This document shows positions 25,208 through 33,990 of a DNA stretch of 64,000 bases, piece after piece; the stretch's first letter is position 1; the number at the start of each line of letters is the position of its first letter. The DNA comes from Caldanaerobius polysaccharolyticus DSM 13641. GTDB taxonomy: Bacteria; Bacillota; Thermoanaerobacteria; Thermoanaerobacterales; Caldanaerobiaceae. A program made the position numbers and the translations under genes. The notes below the pieces were generated by a model, which was not told where the DNA came from, did no database searches, and worked only from the letters and a program-made list of their open reading frames with translations. Where the stretch lies: contig NZ_KE386495.1 of assembly GCF_000427425.1 (NCBI RefSeq), positions 919,072-983,071 of the forward strand. Reading direction: 5' to 3'.

Positions 25208-25236
25208 TTGACTGTTATTTTAGATAGATCTACAAT
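25208..25236 (+). promoter_or_regulatory. Promoter of the kdp operon
   Basis: TTGACT (25208-25213), 17-bp spacer, TACAAT (25231-25236). Transcription from about 25243 gives a leader of 90 bases to kdpF containing the 12-codon frame at 25278. Confidence 0.6.
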
Positions 25237-25277
25237 GAGATGCAAATGGCGTGGATAGTCAGGAGGGAGTTTTTATC

Positions 25278-25316
25278 ATGCATTCTAAGTTTAATATTGG
25301 TAGCTATGGTAAATAA
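25278..25316 (+). CDS. Possible 12-residue leader peptide of the kdp operon
   Basis: ATG with an excellent AGGAGGGAG site 8 bases upstream opens a 12-codon frame, MHSKFNIGSYGK, ending at TAA 17 bases before kdpF. It may be a regulatory leader or just an upstream frame that couples translation to kdpF. Speculative; supported only by the ribosome site and the position after the promoter. Confidence 0.35.
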   Translation: MHSKFNIGSYGK

Positions 25317-25332
25317 GTACAAAAAAGGTGGT

Positions 25333-25416
25333 ATGTTGATGGTCGTCTTGTATTTGGTCTTTATATTTCTCTTGTTATATCTTTTTTACGCACTATTAAA
25401 TCCTGAAAAGTTTTAG
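25333..25416 (+). CDS. kdpF: KdpF, small subunit of the Kdp potassium pump
   Basis: A 27-residue single-span membrane peptide that stabilises the KdpFABC complex. The sequence after a hydrophobic core ends LYLFYALLNPEKF, matching the C-terminal YALLxPEKF signature of KdpF. AAAAAAGGTGG precedes ATG 25333. It sits directly before kdpA, the standard order. Confidence 0.88.
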   Translation: MLMVVLYLVFIFLLLYLFYALLNPEKF

Positions 25417-25429
25417 GAGGAATAGTTTT

Positions 25430-27115
25430 ATGCAAATTGTAGGTGTGATTGTCATAATAGTTATAGCTATTTTATTGTCTATACCTTTGGGAAGATATAT
25501 ATACCATATATATGAGATGAAAAGATCTAGACTTGAATTTATTTTCAAGCCAATAGAGGATGTTGTATACAGAATAACGGGAATTGATCCATCGTTAAGC
25601 ATGAATTGGAAACAATATGCGGTGGCGTTGTTGACATTTAATTTAGTGATGCTGCTGGTCGCATTTTTTTTGCTTTTAGGGCAATCTTATTTGCCATACA
25701 ATCCAACCTGAGCAAAAAGTATGAATTTACTTTTAGCTTTTAATACAGCAATAAGTTTTGTGACCAATACCGATATTCAGCATTATTCAGGTGAAAGCGA
25801 TATAAGCTTTGCAAATCAAATGATAGTAATTGTATTTCTTATGTTTACGTCTGCTGCCACGGGACTTGCTTCTGCAGCAGCTGTTATGCGCGGCATTGCT
25901 GGCAATGGCAAAGAAGAAGGATTAGGCAATTTTTATGTGGATGTTGTAAGAACTATTGTAAGATTATTATTGCCGCTCTCTGTTATTATGACCTTGATTT
26001 TAGTATGGCAGGGAGTTCCTATGACCTTTGAGGGAAGGATGGACTTAAGGTCAATTCAGAGCACTGCTCAGTCTATAATTAGAGGACCAGTGGCTGCTCT
26101 TGAATCGATTAAGCACCTAGGGACAAACGGAGGAGGTTTTTTCAGCGCTAATTCAGCGCATCCTTTTGAAAATCCAACTCCTTTGAGTAATGCCATCGAA
26201 ATATTGGCTATGATGATTATCCCGTCAGCTTTAATATATACTTACGGCCTGAAGGTAAAAAACAAGAGACACGCATGGATATTGTATGGATCTCTCATGT
26301 TAGTCTTTGTGTTATTCTTGGCAGCAGGTATATTTTTTGAATCTCATCCTGGTAATATTTACAATAGACTGCAGGTTAATGCTGTAGCGGGCAATATGGA
26401 AGGAAAAGAGGTAAGATTTGGGGCAGAGCAATCGGCTATGTTTGCAACTGTAACCACGGCGTTTAGCACTGGTTCTGTGAACAGCATGCATGATTCTTAC
26501 ACGCCGTTAGGAGGAGCTATACCTTTGAGCCTCATGATGATCAATACGATATTCGGAGGCGATGGTGTCGGTTTAATAAATATACTTACATACGCCATAT
26601 TAACCGTATTTATTACCGGTTTAATGGTGGGGCGAACTCCAGAGTTTTTAGGGAAAAAGATAGAAACAAAGGAGATGAAATGCATAGCGCTGGCTATTTT
26701 AATACATCCTATGCTCATACTTTTTTCTACGGCGATTTCGGTAATGTTACCAGCGGGAAGAGCTTCTATAACTAATCCGGGTTTTCACGGCATTACTCAG
26801 GTGGTTTATGAATTTGCCTCTGCAGCGGCTAATAACGGTTCAGAATTCGCAGGGTTTATTGGCAATACACCGTTCATGAACATCATGACAGCTGCAGTGA
26901 TGTTTATAGGGAGGTATGCGTCGATTTTCTTGTTATTAGCAGTGGCAGGATTTTTGGCGAAAAAGGTACCAGCGCAGCCGACGCCTGGTACGTTTAGAAC
27001 AGATACGCTGTTATTTGGCCTTATATTTATATCCATAATATTCATAGTAGGTGCCTTGACATTTTTCCCAGCATTGATATTAGGTCCTGTATCGGAATTT
27101 CTAAAAAGTTTATAA
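25430..27115 (+). pseudogene. kdpA: KdpA potassium-channel subunit, interrupted by an in-frame TGA
   Basis: Total length with the stop read through is 561 codons, the normal size of KdpA, the K+-selective subunit. The first 93 codons (MQIVGVIVIIVIAILLS, LEFIFKPIEDVVYRITGID, NWKQYAVALLTFNLV, LPYNPT) end at TGA 25709-25711; the same frame continues at once with AKSMNLLLAFNTAISFVTNT. Related clostridial proteins run on here as NPTxAKxM...LAFNTAISF, so a single changed base (GGA to TGA would fit) made the stop. Selectivity loops are intact: TNGGGFFSANSAHPFENPTP, NNGSEFAGF. Reinitiation at ATG 25721 lacks a good ribosome site and would lose the first membrane spans. ATG 25430 has AGGAGGAAT upstream. 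Confidence 0.88.
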
Positions 27116-27130
27116 TTGGGGTGTTGGAGC

Positions 27131-29138
27131 ATGAATAGCCTTGTAAAAAACGCGATTTTAGATTCTTTCAGAAAAATTAGATCCCAGATCTATGATAAAA
27201 AATCCTATAATGTTTGTGGTAGAAATAGGGGCATTTTTATCCTTGTTAACGACCATTTTTCCTGTTTTTTTTGGCAGTACGGCTAAAGATGTATGGTATG
27301 ATGGCACTATTACCTTAATATTATTTATAACCGTTTTGTTTGCCAATTTTGCTGAAGCCATTGCAGAAGGCAGGGGTAAAGCGCAAGCGGAGACTTTGAA
27401 AAAGACAAAAAAAGAAACCATAGCGAGGGTCATAGATAAAAATGGTAATATACATGAAAAGAGCTCGTCACAACTAAAAAAAGGGGATGTGGTATTAGTA
27501 AAAGCTGGCGAATTGATTCCAGGCGATGGTGAGATCATCGAAGGTATTGCGGCTATTGATGAGTCAGCTATTACAGGCGAATCAGCCCCGGTTATAAAGG
27601 AAGCAGGTGGAGATTTCAGTTCTGTAACAGGTGGCACAAAGGTTATAAGCAATGAGATAAAGGTCAGGATAACAGTATCCCAAGGGGAGTCTTTTCTTGA
27701 CAAGATGATAAGGCTGGTAGAAGGTGCTAATAGACAGAAATCACCTAATGAAATAGCATTGAGCACTTTATTGGTTAGTCTTACCATTGTATTTTTAGCT
27801 GTGGTCATGAGCTTTAAACCCATTGCGGCTTATATAGGTATTAATGTAAGCATTACCACCCTTTTGGCTTTACTAGTGTGCCTTATACCTACTACGATAG
27901 GTGGCTTGCTGTCCGCTATAGGAATAGCAGGTATGGATAGAGTTGCCAGGTTTAACGTTATAGCTAAATCAGGTAAGGCTGTGGAAGCGGCTGGGGATAT
28001 AGATACGATGCTTTTGGATAAAACAGGTACCATAACTTACGGCAATAGAATGGCCGATGATTTCATACCCATTGGTAGACATTCTGAAGAAGAGGTAATG
28101 CATTACGCTATGCTAGCGTCTCTAAAGGATTCCACTCCTGAGGGAAGGTCAATAGTGGATCTGGCTAAAAGAAGAGGCGCGAATATCGATGAGAGCGTAC
28201 TTAAAAACGCAAGGGTGATTGAGTTCAGCGCGCAGACTCGAATGAGCGGATTGGATCTTGCGGATGGCACTATTGTGCGCAAAGGCGCTGCTGATATGGC
28301 TGTAAAGCTTGTGAAAGATGCCGGCGGTGAAATACCTGAGGATTTAGATACAGAAGTAGAGAAGATATGCAGGTTGGGCGGTACACCCCTCGTGGTGGTG
28401 AAAAATAATGAAATAATCGGAGTTATATACTTGAAGGATACTATAAAACCTGGCATGCAGGAAAGATTTAAACAGCTGAGAAAAATGGGCATAAAGACCG
28501 TGATGGTTACTGGTGACAATCCCCTTACGGCTGCCACGATTGCTAAAGAGGCTGGGGTGGACGATTTTATCGCTGAGAGCAAACCTGAAGACAAGATTAA
28601 TGCGATTAAAGCTGAACAGGCAAAAGGGCGACTTGTAGCTATGACAGGAGATGGAACCAACGATGCCCCGGCATTAGCGCAAGCAGATGTAGGCCTTGCG
28701 ATGAATAGCGGCACTATGGCGGCCAAGGAAGTAGCAAATATGGTAGATCTGGACTCAAACCCGACAAAGATAATCGAAGTAGTAGCTATAGGGAAGCAAC
28801 TTCTTATGACCCGAGGAGCCCTTACCACCTTTAGTATAGCTAACGACGTGGCTAAGTACTTCGCTATACTCCCAGCGATTATATCTGGAGCTTTGCCATC
28901 TATTAATGCGTTAAATATAATGGGTTTATCATCGCCACAAAGGGCTATACTATCTGCTCTTATTTTTAACGCGGTTATTATTCCCGCCCTCATACCGCTG
29001 GCTATGAAGGGAGTAAAATACAGGCCTATGGGGGCAGAAGCACTTCTCTTTAGAAACATTCTATTATACGGGCTTGGAGGTATTATTACGCCTTTTATTG
29101 GGATAAAATTAATAGATATGATAATATCACTATTATAA
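27131..29138 (+). pseudogene. kdpB: KdpB ATPase subunit, frameshifted near the N terminus
   Basis: The P-type ATPase that powers Kdp. ATG 27131 (after GGGGTGTTGGAGC) opens [16 protein letters not shown], the known KdpB start, then the frame breaks. The other frame reads [19 protein letters not shown] and stays open to 29138. Removing one A from the five-A run at 27172-27176 restores a 668-residue protein of family length. Core motifs are intact: [12 protein letters not shown] (actuator TGES), [11 protein letters not shown] (phosphorylated Asp), KGAADM (ATP site), [18 protein letters not shown]. Starting internally at ATG 27192 would lose about 20 residues and has no ribosome site, so expression is doubtful unless the extra A is a sequencing error. 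Confidence 0.85.
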
Positions 29139-29154
29139 TGCGGAGGATGTAAAT

Positions 29155-29727
29155 ATGTGGAATAACGTGTGGAGATCGGTAAAATTGAGCGTCGTGTTGA
29201 TTTTTTTACTGGGAATTGTTTATCCGATGCTGATGGCACTAGTTGCCGGTTCTATTTTCCCGTATCAGGCTAATGGGAGTATAATATATTTGAACGGTGT
29301 GCCAGTCGGTTCAGAGCTTATCGGACAGAAATTTACGGGCAGCCGTTGGTTTCATGGAAGGCCCTCATATGTAGACTATAATCCTTTAAAATCGGGTGGA
29401 AGCAATTTGGCCTTGAGCAACCCGGCTCTGGAAGCTAAACTGAAAAAAAACATAGAGGAGGTAATAAAAGAAAATCCAGGTATAAAAAAATTAGATATCC
29501 CTGTGGATTTAATTACAGCTTCGGCGTCGGGCCTGGATCCTGATATATCAGTTGATGCAGCTTATATTCAAGCAAGAAGAGTAGCGCAAGCCAATGGCCT
29601 TGATTATAACAAGGTAAAGGAATTGATTGATAAAAACATTGAAAAAAGCGTTTTGGGCATTTTTGGACAACCTAGGGTTAATGTGTTGAAATTGAATTTG
29701 GCCTTGTACAATTTAGTGCGCCGCTGA
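29155..29727 (+). CDS. kdpC: KdpC, accessory subunit of the Kdp pump
   Basis: A 190-residue protein with one N-terminal membrane span (LSVVLIFLLGIVYPMLMALV, residues 11-30) and an extracytoplasmic domain. GSELIGQKFTGSRWFHGRPS and YNPLKSGGSNLALSNP are the KdpC signatures, with SASGLDPDISVDAAYIQARRVA near the end. ATG 29155 follows CGGAGGATGTAAAT. Thought to raise the ATP affinity of KdpB. Intact, in contrast to the two genes ahead of it. Confidence 0.93.
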   Translation: MWNNVWRSVKLSVVLIFLLGIVYPMLMALVAGSIFPYQANGSIIYLNGVPVGSELIGQKFTGSRWFHGRPSYVDYNPLKSGGSNLALSNPALEAKLKKNIEEVIKENPGIKKLDIPVDLITASASGLDPDISVDAAYIQARRVAQANGLDYNKVKELIDKNIEKSVLGIFGQPRVNVLKLNLALYNLVRR

Positions 29728-29739
29728 GGTGGATTAGAG

Positions 29740-30882
29740 TTGGAAAATAGGGCTTCGGATTATTTTTTAAAAGAGGTACAGAGGGCGAATAAAGGGAGAC
29801 TGAAGATTTACATCGGAGCTGCTCCTGGAGTAGGCAAAACATACAAGATGTTAAGAGACGCTAATGAACTAAAAAGGCAGGGTATAGACGTGGTTATAGG
29901 TTTTGTAGAGACCTATGGAAGAAAAGAAACAGAGGAGCAAATAGGAGATTTGGAAAAATTGCCATTAAAGAGGATACTATATAATGGTATAGAGCTTGAG
30001 GAAATGGATCTCGAAGGTATAATTAAAAGAAAACCCCAATTAGTCGTGGTGGATGAATTGGCCCATAGGAACGCCCCTGGATCAAAAAATAAAAAGCGCT
30101 ACGAAGATGTATTGGACCTGATTGAAAATGGAATAAGCGTCATGACTGCTGTCAACATTCAACACCTGGAAAGCCTTAACGATTATGTAAACAGGATGAC
30201 TGGCATAAAAGTCGGACAGACGATTCCGGATTATATATTTGAATACGCCGATGAAATTGAAGTAGTTGATATTTCCCCTCAAGCGCTAAGAGAGAGAATA
30301 AAGCAAGGTAAGGTGTATAGCAGCGATAAAATAGAGATGGCTTTAAACAACTTTTTCAGAGAAGGCAATTTAACAGCGTTAAGAGAACTGGCTCTTAGAG
30401 AAGTGGCTAATGAAGTAGACGAGCGCCTTTTAGAGTACAGGAATAGAAAAAACGTGGAAGGGTTGACTGGTGCTCAGGAAAGAATTCTGGTTTGCATAAA
30501 TTTAAGGTATAATTCTGAGTATTTGATAAGAAGAGGCTGGAGAATAGCTAAGATGTTAAAAGCTAAGCTTTACGTGCTACACGTATATAGAGAAGGGGAA
30601 TTGAGAGATGCCGAGAAATTAAAAAAATTGGATGCGGTAAAACAGCTTTGCGATGAACTTAATGCGGAATTTAAAATGGTAATGTCTTCGGATCCTATAG
30701 AGACTATAATAAATTACGCTAAAGATCAGGCTATAACGCAAATTGTATTGGGCCCCTCAGCGAGGAGGAGGATTGACGAGATTTTAAGGGGTTCTATTGT
30801 ACGGCGCATCATGGAAAAGACGAGGTTTATAGATATTCTGGTAGTGGCAGACCCCCTTTATAGGGAGATGAAGGAAACTTAG
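29740..30882 (+). CDS. Short KdpD: KdpD domain plus Usp domain, no histidine kinase
   Basis: A 380-residue cytoplasmic protein equal to the N-terminal part of the sensor kinase KdpD. Residues 15-225 are the KdpD domain, with Walker A GAAPGVGKTYKML and Walker B-like VVVDELAHRNAPGSKN. Residues 240-375 are the universal-stress-protein domain (ERILVCINLRYNSEYLIRRG; IVLGPSARRRIDEILRGS; DILVVADP). The membrane spans and kinase domains that normally follow are absent, and no kdpE lies in the window. In some bacteria such short KdpD forms exist and Usp domains of KdpD can bind c-di-AMP; whether this one does is inference. TTG 29740 has GAGGTGG upstream, 12 bases after kdpC. Confidence 0.88.
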   Translation: MENRASDYFLKEVQRANKGRLKIYIGAAPGVGKTYKMLRDANELKRQGIDVVIGFVETYGRKETEEQIGDLEKLPLKRILYNGIELEEMDLEGIIKRKPQLVVVDELAHRNAPGSKNKKRYEDVLDLIENGISVMTAVNIQHLESLNDYVNRMTGIKVGQTIPDYIFEYADEIEVVDISPQALRERIKQGKVYSSDKIEMALNNFFREGNLTALRELALREVANEVDERLLEYRNRKNVEGLTGAQERILVCINLRYNSEYLIRRGWRIAKMLKAKLYVLHVYREGELRDAEKLKKLDAVKQLCDELNAEFKMVMSSDPIETIINYAKDQAITQIVLGPSARRRIDEILRGSIVRRIMEKTRFIDILVVADPLYREMKET

Positions 30883-30892
30883 ATTAGAGTTG

Positions 30893-30947
30893 AATGCTGC
30901 GAAAAATCCATCTCATTTAGAGAATGGGATAAAAGCAGCATTTTTAA
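30893..30947 (+). terminator. Terminator of the kdp operon
   Basis: Outer stem AATGCTGC / GCAGCATT with inner pairing (ATCC/GGAT, CATT/AATG), then TTTTT. The following bases to about 31140 are very AT-rich; one 35-codon hydrophobic frame at 30970-31077 lacks a ribosome site and is not called. A weak promoter (TTGGAC 31148, AATAAT 31171) precedes the next gene. Confidence 0.75.
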
Positions 30948-31209
30948 TATATTTACAAAATTATATAAAATGTGTAAAATGGGGTTGTATATAATTTTAG
31001 GTATTGTATTGCCGTTTTCGATAATATATTTAGCAATGAATTATATTTTAAAATACAATTTCCATTTTAATTATTGAGACTTATAATTTTTTGAAATATC
31101 TCTATGCGAAAATTAAAACTAAAGGTGAATTAAGTGCATAGCTGGTATTGGACAGATTCTTCGTTTTGGTAATAATATGAGTAAGAGAGAGGGGAGGGGG
31201 TGAGCTTTC

Positions 31210-32076
31210 GTGAAAAAGATTCTTACTATTTTTGTGATTACTATATTGACATTAATGCCGACTTTTTCGGTTTTTGCAGTGACTCCAATAAATACCTTGA
31301 TTCAACAACAGACGTTAGATCTGGCGAAAGAAAAAGGTCAGGTAGAACGTGCAATTGGCGATAGCCAGTTAAGTCCTAAAAAATTTTTAGTCGATAAAAA
31401 AGGTGAACTGGGACGCAAAGAGTTAATGGATGTAAGTAAACCTGACGAATTGATATACGGAAAAGCATATAAAGTGTTTATTGCTAATAAAGAGGTTGTC
31501 CAGAACTTAATTGAGAAGAAAAATATTTCTAATGCTCTGTTAAATGCACCTTATGAGTGGGAAGTGCCTGTAAAATTTAACGGCAAGGAAGTGGCGTCAG
31601 TTACCTTAGCATTTTTGAATAACAGGTGGGAAGTTGGCGAAATCGGCGGTTATCTTTCGCCCGCTTCCATTGATTTTGTCAGCAACCCTGATGGTATAAC
31701 TTCGTATTTTGATAACAATAATTTGAAAGAGGCAGAAAAATTTATCCATTTAAGAATACCTTCGCTACATTCCGATTTTCTTTATCTTGATGCAAATAAC
31801 AGAGAATATTTTGTTCCCATTATTCACGGCGAAGGTAAAAGTGAGCTTTATGGTCTTAAGGACAAAAAGATATATACAAAGGACGAGATAATTTTGGCTA
31901 TTGGCCCTATTCTTAAAGCCGGTTTGAATGATACAGGAATGACAACAGGTCGTCCCTCTGTTGCTAGCAAGGATGGTCTAAATAATCAAGTATACTATTT
32001 AATTGGGTTGACAATTTTTGTTGCTTTTATAACAATTTTTTACTATGTAAGATTAAAACAAAATCAAAAATTTTAA
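31210..32076 (+). CDS. Secreted/membrane-tethered protein of unknown function
   Basis: A 288-residue protein not recognised from its sequence. An N-terminal signal peptide (KKILTIFVITILTLMPTFSV with FAV before the mature part) and a C-terminal hydrophobic span (YYLIGLTIFVAFITIFYYV, about 263-281) followed by RLKQNQKF imply an extracellular domain tethered at its C terminus. The domain has alternating beta-like segments (YEWEVPVKFNGKEVASVTLA; NRWEVGEIGG) and no cysteines. GTG 31210 follows GAGGGGAGGGGGTGAGC. It sits between kdp and GDPD genes in its own transcription unit. Possibly a Gram-positive envelope protein; no catalytic motif was seen. Confidence 0.7.
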   Translation: MKKILTIFVITILTLMPTFSVFAVTPINTLIQQQTLDLAKEKGQVERAIGDSQLSPKKFLVDKKGELGRKELMDVSKPDELIYGKAYKVFIANKEVVQNLIEKKNISNALLNAPYEWEVPVKFNGKEVASVTLAFLNNRWEVGEIGGYLSPASIDFVSNPDGITSYFDNNNLKEAEKFIHLRIPSLHSDFLYLDANNREYFVPIIHGEGKSELYGLKDKKIYTKDEIILAIGPILKAGLNDTGMTTGRPSVASKDGLNNQVYYLIGLTIFVAFITIFYYVRLKQNQKF

Positions 32077-32372
32077 TGCATTTATGTGTGTACGATATAT
32101 CCGTAGTCCAATGCGGTTAAAGTTCGCTACAGGCTTTAATAGCACCAATTGTTAATTCGTAACGAATATGCATATCTCGTTTTTGCCACTTCCTGTCGAG
32201 TAGAACCGATGTAATTTTTATCATGTTTTTGCTTTGCGACATGCTTTGACACACCTTATGTAAATATTCGCGATATTGTTTGGAGAGTGATAATAGAAAT
32301 GGACGAGATTATTAAAGTTACAAAGGTTTCTCGTGAACTATTTATATCTTATAGTAAAGGGAAGGTGATAAC
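32077..32372. other. Gene-poor interval, 296 bases
   Basis: No convincing gene or terminator. Short open stretches occur on the minus strand around 32130-32260 in two frames, which could be an eroded gene, but no family was recognised. A 25-codon plus-strand frame (ATG 32299, weak TGGAGAG site) runs to a TAA at 32374-32376 that overlaps the proposed GDPD start, possibly a coupling leader. Confidence 0.4.
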
Positions 32373-33119
32373 ATAAAGCCGTTAGTTATTGCCCATAGAG
32401 GGGATTCTGTCAATGCCCCTGAAAATACGATGGCATCATTTCAAAAGGCGATGGATGTAGGAGCTGATGGTATTGAGCTGGATGTGCATATGAGTAAGGA
32501 CGATCATCTTGTAGTCATTCACGATGAACGAGTGGATAGAACCACTGACGGCACCGGGTATGTAAGGGACTATACTTTGAAAGAGCTAAAAGAGCTTGAC
32601 GCGGGAATTAAATTTAGCCCAAAATTTGCAGGTGAAAAAATACCAACACTGGAGGAGGTTTTAGAGCTTATTGATAATAAAAATATATTGCTGAATATAG
32701 AAGTAAAAAGTGGAGTCGTAAATTATCCCGGCATAGAAAAAAAGCTGGTTGAGACTGTAAGAAAATATGATATTGCCGAAAGGGTTATATTGTCATCTTT
32801 TAACTATAATAGTATCAGAGGTATAAAAAGGTTTGACTGTGAACTGAAAGTAGGTCTGTTGTATGAATACGCCTTGACAAAACCATGGTATATAGCTCGC
32901 AGAATGGGCGTTTATTCGCTTCATCCATATTACTTTAATATAACACAGGAATTGGTAAGTAGCTGTAAAAAATATGATATCAAATTATTTCCATGGACTG
33001 TGGATAAAAAAGAAGATATGCGGAAAATGATCGAAATAGGTGTTGATGGTATTATAACGGATAATCCTGGTTTGCTTATAGAAGTGAGGGATAAAGGTCG
33101 TGGTAACGATGAATTATAA
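32373..33119 (+). CDS. Glycerophosphodiester phosphodiesterase, probable ATA start
   Basis: Hydrolyses glycerophosphodiesters to glycerol 3-phosphate and an alcohol. The coding homology starts at 32373: residues 2 onward read KPLVIAHRGDSVNAPENTMASF, with the essential HRG and PENT motifs, followed by ELDVHMSKDDHLVVIHDE (metal ligands) and the late GVDGIITDNPGLL. The frame is closed upstream by TAA at 32355, and no ATG, GTG or TTG lies between that stop and ATG 32430, which is past the catalytic His. ATA 32373 is at the right distance from GGGAAGGTGAT. So either ATA serves as a rare start or ATG has mutated. With ATA, 248 residues, normal length; no signal peptide, cytoplasmic. Confidence 0.82.
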   Translation: MKPLVIAHRGDSVNAPENTMASFQKAMDVGADGIELDVHMSKDDHLVVIHDERVDRTTDGTGYVRDYTLKELKELDAGIKFSPKFAGEKIPTLEEVLELIDNKNILLNIEVKSGVVNYPGIEKKLVETVRKYDIAERVILSSFNYNSIRGIKRFDCELKVGLLYEYALTKPWYIARRMGVYSLHPYYFNITQELVSSCKKYDIKLFPWTVDKKEDMRKMIEIGVDGIITDNPGLLIEVRDKGRGNDEL

Positions 33120-33155
33120 AAGTACACATTTTTTGATATACATTGACACGGTATG

Positions 33156-33167
33156 CATTATATAATG
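33156..33167. promoter_or_regulatory. Palindrome at the promoter of the second ABC exporter
   Basis: Perfect 12-bp palindrome CATTATATAATG embracing a TATAAT (33161-33166). TTGACA at 33143 is too near for a standard spacer, so promoter architecture is unclear; the palindrome may be an operator. Confidence 0.35.
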
Positions 33168-33229
33168 TAGTAAAAGTAAAATATGTTTTGCAAAATATAA
33201 CAATCAAAAAGGTTGGAAGGATGTAGCGT

Positions 33230-33964
33230 ATGCTAAAAGTTAATAATCTGTACAAGGAATATAAGTCAAAAAAAGTAGTCGCATTAAATAGAATAAACAT
33301 GAATGTTGAAAAAAATGAAATAGTGGGTTTATTAGGACCTAACGGAGCGGGTAAGACGACGCTAATTAAGGCGATTAGCGGATTGGTAAATCCTGATTCA
33401 GGAGAGATAATAATTAATGATATTAAATTAAATGAAAAAACTAGACGTAAGATAATGGGTAAATTAGGTGTTGTATTAGAAGGAACAAGAAATCTATATT
33501 GGACTTTATCCGTTAAGGACAATTATTATTATTTTGCCAGCATAAAGGGCAAAAAGAACTATGAAATTGAGAAGAATATAGAAAAATATGCTAACGTGTT
33601 AAAAACTAGGGACTTTTTAAATTGTAAAATAAAAATATTGTCGACAGGACAAAAGCAAAGGGTAGCTATTACTGCAGCTTTACTGCATGAACCGGAATTG
33701 TTGATCTTAGACGAACCTTCTAACGGCCTCGATATAGAATCCAGAAATTTACTGATAAATGGCATTAAATACTTCAGGGATAATTTGAAAACAACTTTTT
33801 TAATAAGCTCTCATGATGTAGATTTTATAAGCAAAGTCGTAGATAAAATCGTAATAATTGATAATGGAAATATTGTCGATGAATTCTTAAATCAAGGTAT
33901 TTCCCCTGAGGATATTGAAAACAAGTATAAAGAGCTATTAATAAAAGAAGGCAATTCAAGGTAG
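33230..33964 (+). CDS. ABC exporter ATP-binding protein
   Basis: A 244-residue ATPase: Walker A GLLGPNGAGKTTLIKAISG at about 35-50, Q-loop GVVLEGTRNLYWTLS (Glu replaces Gln, seen in some ABC-2 exporters), signature ILSTGQKQRVAITAALLH (LSTGQ), Walker B LLILDEPSNGLDIE, H-loop ISSHDVDFISKV. ATG 33230 follows GGTTGGAAGGATG. It pairs with the membrane protein 26 bases downstream. The LSTGQ and N-for-D changes place it with ABC-2 type exporters such as those for antibiotics or lantibiotics; substrate unknown. Confidence 0.85.
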   Translation: MLKVNNLYKEYKSKKVVALNRINMNVEKNEIVGLLGPNGAGKTTLIKAISGLVNPDSGEIIINDIKLNEKTRRKIMGKLGVVLEGTRNLYWTLSVKDNYYYFASIKGKKNYEIEKNIEKYANVLKTRDFLNCKIKILSTGQKQRVAITAALLHEPELLILDEPSNGLDIESRNLLINGIKYFRDNLKTTFLISSHDVDFISKVVDKIVIIDNGNIVDEFLNQGISPEDIENKYKELLIKEGNSR

Positions 33965-33990
33965 GTTTTAGAGAGGAGAGAAATAGGATA

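Noticed and set aside
25103-25258. 51-codon open frame before the kdp genes
   Set aside because: No ribosome site, odd composition, and it overlaps the likely kdp promoter at 25208-25236.
25709-25711. Selenocysteine at the TGA of kdpA
   Set aside because: KdpA has no known Sec form and no suitable hairpin directly after the codon was recognised; a point mutation or error is simpler.
30970-31077. 35-codon hydrophobic frame after the kdp terminator
   Set aside because: No SD sequence and very AT-rich DNA where hydrophobic frames arise by chance.
32077-32300. Possible eroded gene on the minus strand
   Set aside because: Two short open stretches look protein-like but no family could be recognised and neither has a start with a ribosome site.
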